Source: JAQBXX01 sp947085325 (lineage in GTDB: Bacteria > Pseudomonadota > Gammaproteobacteria > SURF-13). From it: a stretch of DNA of 50,283 nt. The DNA lies in the NCBI GenBank assembly GCA_947085325.1, contig CAMTVY010000014.1, positions 1 to 50,283 of the forward strand. The letters run 5' to 3'. Below are positions 17,022-25,953 of this stretch, in pieces; position 1 is the first letter of the stretch, and the number at the start of each line of letters is the position of its first letter. The position numbers were made by a program, and so were the translations under genes. The notes below the pieces were generated by a model. That model was not told the origin of the DNA, ran no database searches, and was given only the letters and a program-made list of their open reading frames with translations.

Positions 17022-17585
17022 ATGAGCGGACTGCGTGGCTATGAACTGGTGGAGCGTATCGGCAATCTGTTGCGCGTCGAGCTGCGGCAGGAGGGCGCGA
17101 AGCACGGCCTGCAACCGGCGCACCTGCAGGCGCTGGCGTATTTCGCGCGTGCCAACCGCTACAGCAATACACCTGCGGCGCTGACCGAGTATCTGGGCGT
17201 GACCAAAGGCACGGCCTCACAGACACTGATGGTGCTGGAGGGGTTCAGGCTGGTGACCAAGCGCGAGGACAAGGATGACCGCCGTGTTACCAGAGTGGCT
17301 CTGACCGCCAAGGGGCGCAGCCTGCTGGACAAGCTGTTGCCCCCCGCTGTCTGGAGGTGTGCGAATACCGATCTCGGCGCGGCGACAGCACACCGGGTTG
17401 AGGCGGCCATGGCAGAGCTGCTGTGTGCCCTGCAAATCGCCAACCAGTCACGCACCTTCGGCGTCTGCAATACCTGTGCGCACCTTCTGCATGAGGACGG
17501 CAGAAAGTTTCGCTGCGGACTGACAGCGGAACCGTTGAGCAGCGATGATTTGCAACTGATCTGCCGTGAACATGCTGTAGGCTGA
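17022..17585 (+). CDS. MarR-family transcriptional regulator with a C-terminal cysteine cluster
   Basis: 187 residues. The winged-helix region spans about residues 25-110, with the recognition helix TKGTASQTLMVLE and the wing EDKDDRRVTRVALT. The C-terminus adds CNTC ... RCGLT ... ICREH, a Cys/His set that could bind zinc or an Fe-S cluster and sense redox state or a metal. Its own -10 box overlaps the palindrome shared with cytochrome P460, so it probably represses both genes. The GGAGG at 17002-17006 is rather far (15 bases) from the ATG. The apaH start follows directly. Confidence 0.88.
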   Translation: MSGLRGYELVERIGNLLRVELRQEGAKHGLQPAHLQALAYFARANRYSNTPAALTEYLGVTKGTASQTLMVLEGFRLVTKREDKDDRRVTRVALTAKGRSLLDKLLPPAVWRCANTDLGAATAHRVEAAMAELLCALQIANQSRTFGVCNTCAHLLHEDGRKFRCGLTAEPLSSDDLQLICREHAVG

Positions 17586-17586
17586 G

Positions 17587-18417
17587 ATGGCGATGTACGC
17601 CATTGGTGATGTACAGGGCTGCCATAACGCGCTGCTGGCGCTGCTGGCGCAGGTGGAATATGCGCCCGGGCGCGACCGGCTCTGGTTTGTGGGTGACCTG
17701 GTCAACCGCGGTCCGCAATCACTGCAAGTGCTGCGGTTTGTCAAAAACCTCGACCCTCCCGCCCGGTGTGTGCTCGGTAATCACGATCTGCACTTGCTGG
17801 CCGTGGCGGCAGGGTGCGAGCGTTACCGGGACAGCGACACCTTCGGCGATGTGCTGGCCGCGCCTGACCGCGATGAGCTGTTGGACTGGTTGTGCCGTCT
17901 GCCGCTGCTGCACCACGACGCGAAATCGGGTTTCACCATGGTTCATGCCGGGTTGCCGCCGCAGTGGGATCTGGTGCAGGCCGGCGTCTGCGCAGCGGAG
18001 GTGGAGACCGTGTTGCGCGGGCCGGCGCGCGACGAGTTTCTGCGCCAGATGTATGGCAACGAGCCCGGCGTCTGGTCGGACGGGTTGAGCGGCATGGCCC
18101 GGCTGCGGTTTATCACCAATTGCTTTACCCGGCTGCGTTATTGCGACGCGCAAGGACGGCTCGCGTTGCAGGAGAAGGGGGCGCCGGGCAGCACGCCCGC
18201 ACCCTGGCTGCCGTGGTTCGAGGTGCCGGAGCGGCGCAGCCGCAACCTGAACATCCTCTTCGGTCACTGGTCGGCGCTGGGCGAATACAGCGCACCCGGC
18301 CTGCATGCGCTCGACACCGGCTGCGTGTGGGGTGGCAGCCTGAGTGCGTTGCGTCTCGACGGGAACGAGCCCCGTCGGGTGCGGGTAGCGTGCAGCACGC
18401 ACTGTGCTCCATTCTAG
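17587..18417 (+). CDS. apaH: Symmetrical bis(5'-nucleosyl)-tetraphosphatase ApaH
   Basis: 276 residues. ApaH hydrolyses Ap4A to two ADP and also decaps Np4-capped RNAs. The metallophosphatase motifs are present: GDVQGC, GDLVNRGP, LGNHD, HAGL and GHWSALG. Typical homologues begin MYAIGD, so the internal ATG at 17593 is equally possible. It begins one base after the marR stop, so the two genes are probably cotranscribed. It is convergent with the beta-propeller gene. Confidence 0.95.
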   Translation: MAMYAIGDVQGCHNALLALLAQVEYAPGRDRLWFVGDLVNRGPQSLQVLRFVKNLDPPARCVLGNHDLHLLAVAAGCERYRDSDTFGDVLAAPDRDELLDWLCRLPLLHHDAKSGFTMVHAGLPPQWDLVQAGVCAAEVETVLRGPARDEFLRQMYGNEPGVWSDGLSGMARLRFITNCFTRLRYCDAQGRLALQEKGAPGSTPAPWLPWFEVPERRSRNLNILFGHWSALGEYSAPGLHALDTGCVWGGSLSALRLDGNEPRRVRVACSTHCAPF

Positions 18418-18446
18418 CCGGGTATAGTAAAGAAAACGCCTTAGTC

Positions 18447-19901
18447 TTATTTCAGTGCTGCAAGGGAATCCAGCGCTGCCACAGCATGCTGCTGCAGGCT
18501 GTGGCTGACCAGATAAGCCTTGTCATCTTTGAAGGCGACGTAATGCAGCCCTTCGTTGCCATCAAATCTGACGCTATTGAGAATCAGGTCATACGGAGGG
18601 CCCGGCGTGCCGTCAACTATGACATACATCGTGGTATCGGAGAGCACGCGGCAGACAAAGTGTTTGCCATCCGGGCTGAAGACGGGACTCTCTTCACCTA
18701 TGGCGTCATAGCGCTGCTGCTTCTCGCCGTCCACAACTGCGAACATCTTGTCGCTGTTGCCTGCGCGATAGGCGAAGCGTGAATTGTCTGCGCTGAAGGG
18801 CGTCGCCAGCGGGCCGATGTAGTCGTGTGTAGCATAGACCTTGCCATCCATCACCAGCACATGCTTGTCGTCGTGATTGCCGACAAAGGCGATATGCTTG
18901 CTGTCAGGGCTGAAGGTCAAGCTGCCAATGTTGATGGCATCGTATTTCTCCCCCACCTTGTCATCCATGACAATGTAGTTGTATTCATTTTGCTGGGCGA
19001 CAAAGACGAGGTGGCGGCTGTCGGGGCTGAACTGTGGTAAAGCGCTCAGAATGCCTTCGTGCGTGGAGCCTTCCTTGCCATCGAGGACGATAAACTGGCG
19101 GCCCTCCTTTTCGCCCACATAGGCTACGTGCCTGCTGTCTGGGCTGAAGACCGGGTGGATAGTGTTGATACCGTTATAGCGCGGTTGCTCTTTGCCATCC
19201 ACCACCGCAAATTCTTTTTCGCCCTGCATGGCGCGGTAGGCCAGGCGTTGACCATCCGGGCTGAAGATGAGCGTGCCTTCACCGATGGCATCGTAAGCGC
19301 GGCCTTCCGCGCCATCCACTACCACAAACTCTGCCGGTGCCTGCCCTGGCTTCTGCCGGCGTGCGACATAACCTATACGACGGCTGTCGGGGCTGAACAC
19401 GATGGAGCGAATGACAATGCTGTCATAAGGGTTGCCCGCCGCCCCGTTGATGATGATGGCGGTCTTGCCGTCGGCGGTCATGGCTTTGTAGGCGACACGT
19501 TTACTGTCCGGGCTGAACAGCGGACTGACCAGCGCCTCGTAGGGGCCTTCTTCCTTGCCGTCGATCACGGCATACCATTTACCCTTTAGCTGCGCTACGT
19601 AGGCTGTGCGCCTGCTGTCCGGGCTGAAGAAGTTGGCGTATACCCCGATGTCGTCGTAGGCCTTGCCCCTGGCGCCGTCCAGAATCACCCGCTGTTTATT
19701 GCCGTCCTGCAGCACATAGGCAATATGTCTGCTGTCAGGGCTGGATCTGAATGAGCTCTGCTTCCAGGTGCGGGCGTTGATATTGTCTACCAGGACCTCC
19801 GTAACCGCGCTTGTGGCAGGCGCAGCAGACGTTGCATCCGCAGCGATCGCTGCGGATGCAAGCAGGGCTAGAAATGCCGCGACACAGGATGTGCGTAACA
19901 C
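18447..19901 (-). CDS. Exported beta-propeller protein with 11 TolB/WD40-like repeats
   Basis: I place the start at GTG 19901, which has a perfect GGAGGT site 6 bases upstream and leads straight into a signal peptide (RTSCVAAFLALLASAAIA). The product is 484 residues. The mature protein is almost entirely ~40-residue units of the form FSPDSRRxAYVA...GK...VDG...YD. I count eleven, the last one degenerate. The unit is TolB/PD40-like. No catalytic domain is seen, so it is likely a periplasmic or surface scaffold; its partner is unknown. A 30-base perfect palindrome lies in the signal-peptide coding region. It is convergent with apaH. Confidence 0.85.
   Translation of the reverse strand: MLRTSCVAAFLALLASAAIAADATSAAPATSAVTEVLVDNINARTWKQSSFRSSPDSRHIAYVLQDGNKQRVILDGARGKAYDDIGVYANFFSPDSRRTAYVAQLKGKWYAVIDGKEEGPYEALVSPLFSPDSKRVAYKAMTADGKTAIIINGAAGNPYDSIVIRSIVFSPDSRRIGYVARRQKPGQAPAEFVVVDGAEGRAYDAIGEGTLIFSPDGQRLAYRAMQGEKEFAVVDGKEQPRYNGINTIHPVFSPDSRHVAYVGEKEGRQFIVLDGKEGSTHEGILSALPQFSPDSRHLVFVAQQNEYNYIVMDDKVGEKYDAINIGSLTFSPDSKHIAFVGNHDDKHVLVMDGKVYATHDYIGPLATPFSADNSRFAYRAGNSDKMFAVVDGEKQQRYDAIGEESPVFSPDGKHFVCRVLSDTTMYVIVDGTPGPPYDLILNSVRFDGNEGLHYVAFKDDKAYLVSHSLQQHAVAALDSLAALK
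19832..19861. other. 30-bp perfect palindrome inside a coding region
   Basis: Two 15-base arms with no spacer, centred on GCGATCGC, near the signal-peptide cleavage region of the beta-propeller gene. In mRNA it would form a stable hairpin about 40-70 bases into the coding sequence. It may be a protein-binding site, or a side-effect of Ala codons. Confidence 0.7.
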
Positions 19902-19958
19902 AATGCTACCTCCATCGCTGTTCAAGTGGCGTTGACATGCAGTGCCCGGCAGATCAGT

Positions 19959-20168
19959 TTACTCGTGCGTACACTGTCCTGCCGGGCAGGTATTGATGCC
20001 CAGCAATTTCCAGACCGGGCACCAGCGCACGGCGGCGGTGGCGAGCGGTATGAGGCCGAGCAGCCCCCAGTAACTTGCGTTGCCCTCCAGAATAAACAAC
20101 AGTGACAGCAGCGCAAGACCCAGGATGATGCGGATGACTCTTTCTGTGTTGCCGATATTTGCCTGCAT
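19959..20168 (-). CDS. DUF2892 small membrane protein
   Basis: 69 residues from the ATG at 20168, with GGAGGTGC directly upstream. MQANIGNTERVIRI, two hydrophobic helices and the CPVWKLLGI segment match DUF2892 proteins, also found fused to rhodaneses such as YgaP. Two further Cys lie near the end. Likely an inner-membrane protein of unknown function. A distant relative lies at 27481. Confidence 0.85.
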   Translation of the reverse strand: MQANIGNTERVIRIILGLALLSLLFILEGNASYWGLLGLIPLATAAVRWCPVWKLLGINTCPAGQCTHE

Positions 20169-20279
20169 GACAGCACCTCCGTGACCTATGCAGTGGAAGG
20201 GCGAGGCCATTGTGGCCCACTTCGAAGTAACGTTTTCAGCATAGCGCCAACGGTAGGACGGGGCAAGGCCTGGGGGGGG

Positions 20280-20762
20280 TCAGGATCGTTCCAGCGTTAA
20301 AAAGCTGCAAGCATGTGGGTTCTCGGCATCCGCTGCGTGCTCGGTGCGCCCGGTCTCCACCCAGGCATCGGTGTCAAAGGGGGGGAAAAAGGCATCGCCG
20401 TCAAAATCGCCATGCACGCAGGTGAGGTACAGGCGCGCGGCATGCGGCATAAACTGGGCAAAAATATCCGCCCCGCCCAGCACCATGATCTCGTCATTGC
20501 CGCTGGCCGCCGCCAGTGCCTCATCTACCGAGTGCACCACGCGGCAGCCGGGTGCGGTATAGGCCGGGTCACGCGTGATGATGATATTGGCGCGGCCCGC
20601 CAGCGGTTTGCCGAGCGACTCGAAGGTCTTGCGCCCCATCAGCACCGGCTTGCCCATCGTGACGCGGCGGAAGTGGCGCATGTCGGCGGGCAGCCGCCAC
20701 GGCAGGGTGTTGTGCTGGCCGATGACGCGATTGCGCCCCATGGCGGCGATAAGCGAGATCAT
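20280..20762 (-). CDS. folA: Dihydrofolate reductase
   Basis: 160 residues, the normal length for chromosomal FolA. It reduces dihydrofolate to tetrahydrofolate with NADPH. Visible motifs are the N-terminal SLIAAMGRNRVIG, LPWRLPADM with the catalytic Asp, GRKTFESLG, and VLGGADIFAQF. The start lies 6 bases beyond the thyA stop, so it is translationally linked to thyA, which produces the dihydrofolate that FolA recycles. A run of eight G residues follows the stop on the plus strand. Confidence 0.95.
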   Translation of the reverse strand: MISLIAAMGRNRVIGQHNTLPWRLPADMRHFRRVTMGKPVLMGRKTFESLGKPLAGRANIIITRDPAYTAPGCRVVHSVDEALAAASGNDEIMVLGGADIFAQFMPHAARLYLTCVHGDFDGDAFFPPFDTDAWVETGRTEHAADAENPHACSFLTLERS

Positions 20763-20768
20763 GCGGTG

Positions 20769-21563
20769 CTAGACGGCTACCGGCGCCTTGATGGACGGGT
20801 GGGCCTGATAATTCGCGATCTCGAAGTCATCAAACGCGTAATCGAAAATCGACGCCGGTTTGCGCTTGATGACGAGCTGCGGCAGCGGGTAGGGTGTGCG
20901 CGTCAGCTGCAAGTCCACCTGTTCAAGGTGGTTGAGGTAGATGTGGCAGTCGCCGCCGCACCAGATGAAGTCACCCACCCCGAGATCGCATTGTTGCGCG
21001 ACCATGTGGGTGAGCAGCGCGTATTCCGCGATATTGAACGGCACGCCGAGCAAGGCGTCGCATGAGCGTTGCGTGAGCTGGCAGGAGAGCCTGCCCCCGG
21101 CCACGTAAAACTGGAAAAAGGCGTGGCACGGCGGCAGTGCCATTTTGGGCAGTTCGCCCACGTTCCACGCGCTCACAATCAGGCGTCGCGAATCGGGGTT
21201 GGTCTTGATCTGCCGGATGAGATCGCTGATCTGGTCGATGCTGGCGCCATCTGTGGTTCTCCACGCCCGCCACTGCGCACCATACACCGGGCCGAGTTCG
21301 CCGTCAGGGCCGGCCCACTCGTTCCAGATGCGCACACCGTTGTCGTTGAGATATTTGGTGTTGGTGTCGCCGCTCAGAAACCACAGCATTTCATGGATGA
21401 CGGACTTAAGGTGCAGTTTCTTGGTGGTTACCAGCGGAAAGCCGGCGTCAAGCGGAAAGCGCATCTGGTAGCCGAACACACTGAGCGTGCCGGTGCCGGT
21501 GCGATCCTCCTTGCGGATGCCGTGCGTGCGTATGTGCCGCAGAAATTGCAGATATTGCTGCAT
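20769..21563 (-). CDS. thyA: Thymidylate synthase
   Basis: 264 residues, the E. coli-type short form. ThyA methylates dUMP to dTMP using methylene-tetrahydrofolate. Seen: RTGTGTLSVFG near the N-terminus, the catalytic cysteine in ALPPCHAFFQF, the dUMP phosphate-binding QRSCD and the GDCHIYLNHLEQ segment. It sits between lgt (17-base gap) and folA (6-base gap) in the standard lgt-thyA-folA order. Confidence 0.96.
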   Translation of the reverse strand: MQQYLQFLRHIRTHGIRKEDRTGTGTLSVFGYQMRFPLDAGFPLVTTKKLHLKSVIHEMLWFLSGDTNTKYLNDNGVRIWNEWAGPDGELGPVYGAQWRAWRTTDGASIDQISDLIRQIKTNPDSRRLIVSAWNVGELPKMALPPCHAFFQFYVAGGRLSCQLTQRSCDALLGVPFNIAEYALLTHMVAQQCDLGVGDFIWCGGDCHIYLNHLEQVDLQLTRTPYPLPQLVIKRKPASIFDYAFDDFEIANYQAHPSIKAPVAV

Positions 21564-21580
21564 GGGGAAATTTTACCCGA

Positions 21581-22360
21581 TCACGTCCTGCGCCGGGCAA
21601 ATAACAGCATACCTGCGCCCGCAAGCAGCATGGGCAGCGACAGCGCCTGGCCCATCGTCACCCAGCCGAACGCGAGATAGCCGAGATGCGCATCAGGCAG
21701 GCGTACAAACTCGACCGCAAAGCGAAACAGCCCATAGCACAGGAGAAACATGCCCGATACCGCCATCACGGGGCGCGGCCTGGCCGAATATAGCCACAGG
21801 ATAATAAACAGCAACACACCCTCCAGCGCCGCCTGATACAGCTGTGACGGGTGGCGCGCCAGCGGCCCGCCGCCGGGGAAGACCATGGCCCACGGCACGT
21901 CGCTCACCCTGCCCCACAGCTCGCCGTTGATGAAGTTGCCGATGCGGCCAGCGCCGAGGCCGATGGGCACCAGTGGCGCGACGAAATCCGTCAACACAAA
22001 GAAACCCAGTTTCAGCCTGCGTGCATACAGCCACAGGGCGAACAGCACACCGGCCAGTCCGCCGTGAAACGACATGCCACCCTGCCACAGCTTGAAAACA
22101 TTCAGCGGTTCGGCAATGTAGGCCGCCAAGTCGTAAAACAGGATGTAGCCGAGGCGCCCGCCCAGCACTACCCCCAGCGCGCCATAAAAAATGAGGTCAT
22201 GAACCTGTGGCGGTGTGAGCGCCGAGTCCGGCTGCTGTGCCCGCCGCATGCCCAGCCACCAGGCAGCAGCAAAGCCGGTGAGGTACATGAGGCCGTACCA
22301 GTGAATCTGGAGCGATCCAAGATGCAGGGCGACGGGGTCAATGGCAGGGTATGTCAGCAT
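21581..22360 (-). CDS. lgt: Prolipoprotein diacylglyceryl transferase
   Basis: 259 residues with seven predicted membrane segments. Lgt transfers diacylglycerol from phosphatidylglycerol to the lipobox cysteine of prolipoproteins, the first step of lipoprotein maturation. The family signature GRIGNFINGELWGR (about residues 140-153) and the essential MSFHGGLAG motif are intact. It is first in the lgt-thyA-folA operon. The last lipoprotein step, Lnt, is encoded at 46734. Confidence 0.95.
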   Translation of the reverse strand: MLTYPAIDPVALHLGSLQIHWYGLMYLTGFAAAWWLGMRRAQQPDSALTPPQVHDLIFYGALGVVLGGRLGYILFYDLAAYIAEPLNVFKLWQGGMSFHGGLAGVLFALWLYARRLKLGFFVLTDFVAPLVPIGLGAGRIGNFINGELWGRVSDVPWAMVFPGGGPLARHPSQLYQAALEGVLLFIILWLYSARPRPVMAVSGMFLLCYGLFRFAVEFVRLPDAHLGYLAFGWVTMGQALSLPMLLAGAGMLLFARRRT

Positions 22361-22440
22361 GGTCTGGAATTATGACCCAGCAGGCCAGTGACGTGAAGCG
22401 GAATTGTGGATCAATTGCCGCCGGCAGGGATGCCGATACC

Positions 22441-22820
22441 GGTTATTCTCTATTTCGATGCCACCTTGTGTCAGGCGGAGCGTGATGCGGCCAGGGTCGT
22501 GTAGTTGAAGGCATTGCGCGCCAGATTGCCGAGCACAATGTGCAGGGGGGGGTGACGTGCGGCTGTGCCGAGGCTTCTACCACCAGCTCAACCGGCTTGT
22601 CGCTGAGCAGGTAACGGTGTTGTTCGATGGCCTCCTGCAACACCTGCGCCACGGCGTAGCGTGAGGTCGCTGCCACGGGAGTCGACTCAGGCGCGCGCGA
22701 CAGCAGCAACAGGCCCGAGACCGCATCTGACATTTCTGTCACGCTGCGCTCAAGGCGCAGCAAACGCTCGCGGACATTAGCGGCGATGTCGGGGTTGTCT
22801 TCTATGATGAGGACGCGCAT
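22441..22820 (-). pseudogene. Fossil two-component system: response-regulator start joined to a histidine-kinase fragment
   Basis: The first 16 or so residues (MRVLIIEDNPDIAANV) are the start of a response-regulator receiver domain. The frame then passes directly into the second helix of a histidine-kinase dimerisation domain (SVTEMSDAVSGLLLLSR). The rest of the receiver, its DNA-binding domain, the sensor and the phospho-accepting His are missing. After an 8-base G-run (22545-22552 on the plus strand) the frame is broken. The kinase N-box continues as LGNLARNAFNYT in another frame, with a further shift before GRITLRL. No functional product is expected. Confidence 0.82.
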
Positions 22821-22910
22821 GTATACCCCGCCTGTGTGTTACCCAACAAGCCGGGGCGGGCGCCCAAGCCCAAGCGTATAGTTGACTATAAAGATGTTAC
22901 TAAAAGATCA

Positions 22911-24974
22911 ATGACCATGACAGTTCTGCCCGCAAACCGGCTGGTTCATGAAACCAGCCCCTATTTATTACAGCATGCCCATAATCCGGTGGACTGGTAT
23001 CCGTGGGGGCAGGAGGCGCTGGCGCGTGCGCGCCACGAGGACAAGCCGATACTGCTGTCCATCGGCTATTCCGCATGCCACTGGTGTCACGTGATGGCGC
23101 ACGAGTCGTTTGAAGACACGGCTACTGCGGAGATCATGAATGCGTTGTTTGTGAACATCAAGGTCGATCGCGAGGAGCGTCCCGACCTTGATCGCATTTA
23201 CCAGGAGGCGCACCGCCTGCTTAACCGTCGCGGCGGCGGTTGGCCGCTTACCATGGTGCTGACCCCGGACAATCACACACCGTTTTTTGGCGGCACCTAT
23301 TTTCCGCGCGAGGCGCGTTACGGGCTGCCAGCGTTTACCGACCTGCTGCAACGTATTGCGCGCGTCTGGCATGATCAACGCACCGGGATCGAGGCGCAAA
23401 ACAGGACGTTGATAGAGGCGCTGACAGCCGTCCCGCCGCGGGACGGAAACCCACAGCTCAACGCCGCGCCGCTGGTCAGCGCGAGGCAGCAACTGGCATC
23501 GAGCTTCGATCCGCATCACGGTGGCTTCGGCGCAGCACCCAAATTCCCTCACCCGCCGCATATCGAACGCCTGCTGCGGCATAACGCATACAGCAGCGAG
23601 CCGGATGCCGAGGCACTGCGCATGGCCAGGGTCACGTTGCTGGCAATGGCGCACGGTGGTATCTACGATCAGCTTGGCGGTGGCTTCTGCCGCTACGCGG
23701 TGGACGAGCGCTGGCTGATTCCGCACTTTGAAAAAATGCTGTATGACAATGGTCTGCTGCTCGGCCTGTACGCACAGGCATACGCACTCACACAGGAAGG
23801 CGTGTTCAGGCGCATTGCCATGGGCACTGCGCGCTGGATAATGCGCGAGATGCAGGCCCCCGCAGGCGGCTATTACTCGGCGCTGGATGCCGACTCGGAG
23901 GGGCACGAAGGAAAATTCTATGTGTGGTCGCGGGAAGAGGTGCGTGCCCTGCTGGATGAGCAGGCGTATGAGATCATCGCGCGCCGCTTCGGGCTTAATC
24001 AGGCGGCCAATTTTGAAGACAGTGCCTGGCACTTCTACGTGGCGGAGGATAGTACCGCCATTGCGCGTGACCTGAACCTGGCCGAAGCACGGGTGGCGGA
24101 AATTATTGAGGCAGCGCGCAGCCAACTGCTCGCCGCACGCGCGGCCCGCGTGCGGCCGGGGCGGGATGAGAAAATCCTCACCGCGTGGAACGCGCTCATG
24201 ATCAAAGGCATGGCGCTGACCGGACGCCTGTTCGATATGCCTGAGTGCATCGTCTCCGCCGGGCGCGCGCTCGATTTTATTCGCACCACGCTGTGGCGGG
24301 ATAGTCGGCTGCTTGCCACCTGTAAAGACGGCCGAGCGCACCTGCCGGCGTATCTGGACGACTATGCATTTCTGCTGGATGCGCTGATTGAGATGCTGCA
24401 GGCACGCTGGCGCACCAGTGATTTGCTGTTCGCCGTTGAAATCGCTGACGTCATGCTCGAACACTTTGAGGACAAACAAGGCGGCGGTTTCTTCTTTACT
24501 GCCGACGACCACGAGCAACTGATTCAGCGCCCCAAGCCGTATGGCGATGACGCTACGCCTTCGGGTAACGGTATTGCGGCGCAAGCGTTAGGGCGGTTAG
24601 GTCATCTGCTCGGCGAGCCACGCTATCTTGATGCCGCCGCCCGCACGCTTAGGGCCGCATGGGGTGAAGTAGCGCGCATGCCATACGCCCATGGTACGCT
24701 GCTCAACGCGCTTGAAGAACATCTGTATCCGCCGCAGATCGTCATCCTGCGTGGCGACATGCAGGCAATGCAGCCGTGGCTGAAATGCTGTCATGAGAAT
24801 TACAGCCTGCGCCGGCTCAGTTTCGCCATCCCTGCCGCCGAACAAAATCTCCCCGGCATGCTCGCACAACCGGCCCCGGCGGACGGGGTCACGGCGTATG
24901 TGTGTGAGGGCGTAACGTGTTCTGCGCCGATCAGGACGCAGGCAGCGTTTGAGGCGAGGTTGGCACAGCTATAG
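22911..24974 (+). CDS. DUF255 thioredoxin-like/six-hairpin protein (YyaL/SSP411 family)
   Basis: About 687 residues from the ATG at 22911 (ATG 22917 also possible). The thioredoxin-like N-terminal domain starts NRLVHETSPYLLQHAHNPV and holds the CHWCH motif. The rest resembles an (alpha/alpha)6 glycosidase-type barrel (GGFGAAPKFPHP, HFEKMLYDNG, DEKILTAWNALMI). The family is widespread from bacteria to man (SSP411/SPATA20), with unsettled biochemistry. The last 6 bases overlap the end of the convergent PfkB gene. No strong ribosome-binding site is seen. Confidence 0.9.
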   Translation: MTMTVLPANRLVHETSPYLLQHAHNPVDWYPWGQEALARARHEDKPILLSIGYSACHWCHVMAHESFEDTATAEIMNALFVNIKVDREERPDLDRIYQEAHRLLNRRGGGWPLTMVLTPDNHTPFFGGTYFPREARYGLPAFTDLLQRIARVWHDQRTGIEAQNRTLIEALTAVPPRDGNPQLNAAPLVSARQQLASSFDPHHGGFGAAPKFPHPPHIERLLRHNAYSSEPDAEALRMARVTLLAMAHGGIYDQLGGGFCRYAVDERWLIPHFEKMLYDNGLLLGLYAQAYALTQEGVFRRIAMGTARWIMREMQAPAGGYYSALDADSEGHEGKFYVWSREEVRALLDEQAYEIIARRFGLNQAANFEDSAWHFYVAEDSTAIARDLNLAEARVAEIIEAARSQLLAARAARVRPGRDEKILTAWNALMIKGMALTGRLFDMPECIVSAGRALDFIRTTLWRDSRLLATCKDGRAHLPAYLDDYAFLLDALIEMLQARWRTSDLLFAVEIADVMLEHFEDKQGGGFFFTADDHEQLIQRPKPYGDDATPSGNGIAAQALGRLGHLLGEPRYLDAAARTLRAAWGEVARMPYAHGTLLNALEEHLYPPQIVILRGDMQAMQPWLKCCHENYSLRRLSFAIPAAEQNLPGMLAQPAPADGVTAYVCEGVTCSAPIRTQAAFEARLAQL

Positions 24975-25901
24975 CGCGTAGCCAAAATTCTCCCGGAAGC
25001 GCGCCTCGAACTCACTGCGTGTGAAGCTGTGATTCTGGGTGCCGGCCTGTTCCACCTTGATGGCGCCCATGAGCGCCGCTACACGCCCCGTGGTTTTCCA
25101 GTCCATGTCGTTCATCAGGCCGTAGAGCAGGCCGGCGCGATAGGCGTCACCACAGCCGGTGGGATCGATGACTTCGCTCACCTTCGCCACCGGAATTTCC
25201 AGCTGGCTGCCATCGGTATGGATACTGGAACCCTTGGCGCCGTGGGTGACGATGAGCGCGTCGACGTGCTTGGCAAGTTCATCGACTGATTTTCCGGTGC
25301 GCTGCTGCATGAGTTGCAGCTCGTAATCATTGAGCGCGGCCCAGGTGGCTTGCTGCATGAAGGTCATCAGTTCCTCGCCGTTGTACATTGGCAGACCCTG
25401 GCCGGGATCGAATATGAACGGAATGCCGGCGGCGTGAAATTGCGCCGCGTGTTCGATCATGCCTTCGCGGCCGTCGGGGGCTACAATGCCGTGGGTGACG
25501 CCGGATGCGTCGGTCACGCAGTTGGCATGCGCAAAGTTCATGGCCCCGGGATGAAACGCGGTGATCTGGTTGTCATCCATATCGGTGGTGATGAAGGCCT
25601 GCGCGGTGTAGCTATGGTCGATAAGCTTGATATGGGTGCGGTTAATGCCGCAGCGGCCCAGCCAATCCTCATACGGCCCAAAGTCGTTGCCCACGGTGCC
25701 CATAGGCAGCGCCTTGCCGCCGATCAGGTTGAGGTTGTAGGCAATATTGCCAGCACAGCCGCCAAATTCACGCCGCAGTTCCGGCACCAGGAAAGAAACG
25801 CTCAGGATGTGCACCTGGCTCGGCAGAATGTGGTTTTTGAACTGGTCTTTGAACACCATGATGGTGTCGTAGGCAAACGAGCCACAGATCAGTGCAGACA
25901 T
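24969..25901 (-). CDS. PfkB-family sugar/nucleoside kinase (adenosine-kinase-like)
   Basis: 310 residues. PfkB signature 1 is visible in the glycine-rich EFGGCAGNIAYNL region and signature 2 as DPTGCGDAYRAG with the catalytic Asp. The MSALICGSFAYDTIMVF start and the overall layout resemble bacterial adenosine/ribokinase-like proteins. The substrate is not determined by sequence alone. It follows gcvPB by 52 bases on the same strand, so it may be read with the glycine cleavage genes. Confidence 0.88.
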   Translation of the reverse strand: MSALICGSFAYDTIMVFKDQFKNHILPSQVHILSVSFLVPELRREFGGCAGNIAYNLNLIGGKALPMGTVGNDFGPYEDWLGRCGINRTHIKLIDHSYTAQAFITTDMDDNQITAFHPGAMNFAHANCVTDASGVTHGIVAPDGREGMIEHAAQFHAAGIPFIFDPGQGLPMYNGEELMTFMQQATWAALNDYELQLMQQRTGKSVDELAKHVDALIVTHGAKGSSIHTDGSQLEIPVAKVSEVIDPTGCGDAYRAGLLYGLMNDMDWKTTGRVAALMGAIKVEQAGTQNHSFTRSEFEARFRENFGYAL

Positions 25902-25953
25902 GACAAGACTCCTTGCAAGTTTAATTAAGGTAGCAGCGATTCCCCTGCGTTAG

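Noticed and set aside
20272..20279. Run of eight G residues after folA as a frameshift site.
   Set aside because: It lies outside the coding region, just beyond the stop codon.
22968..24584. A 538-residue open frame on the minus strand opposite the DUF255 gene.
   Set aside because: It is a shadow of the well-supported plus-strand gene; it shows no family motifs and is typical of GC-rich codon bias.
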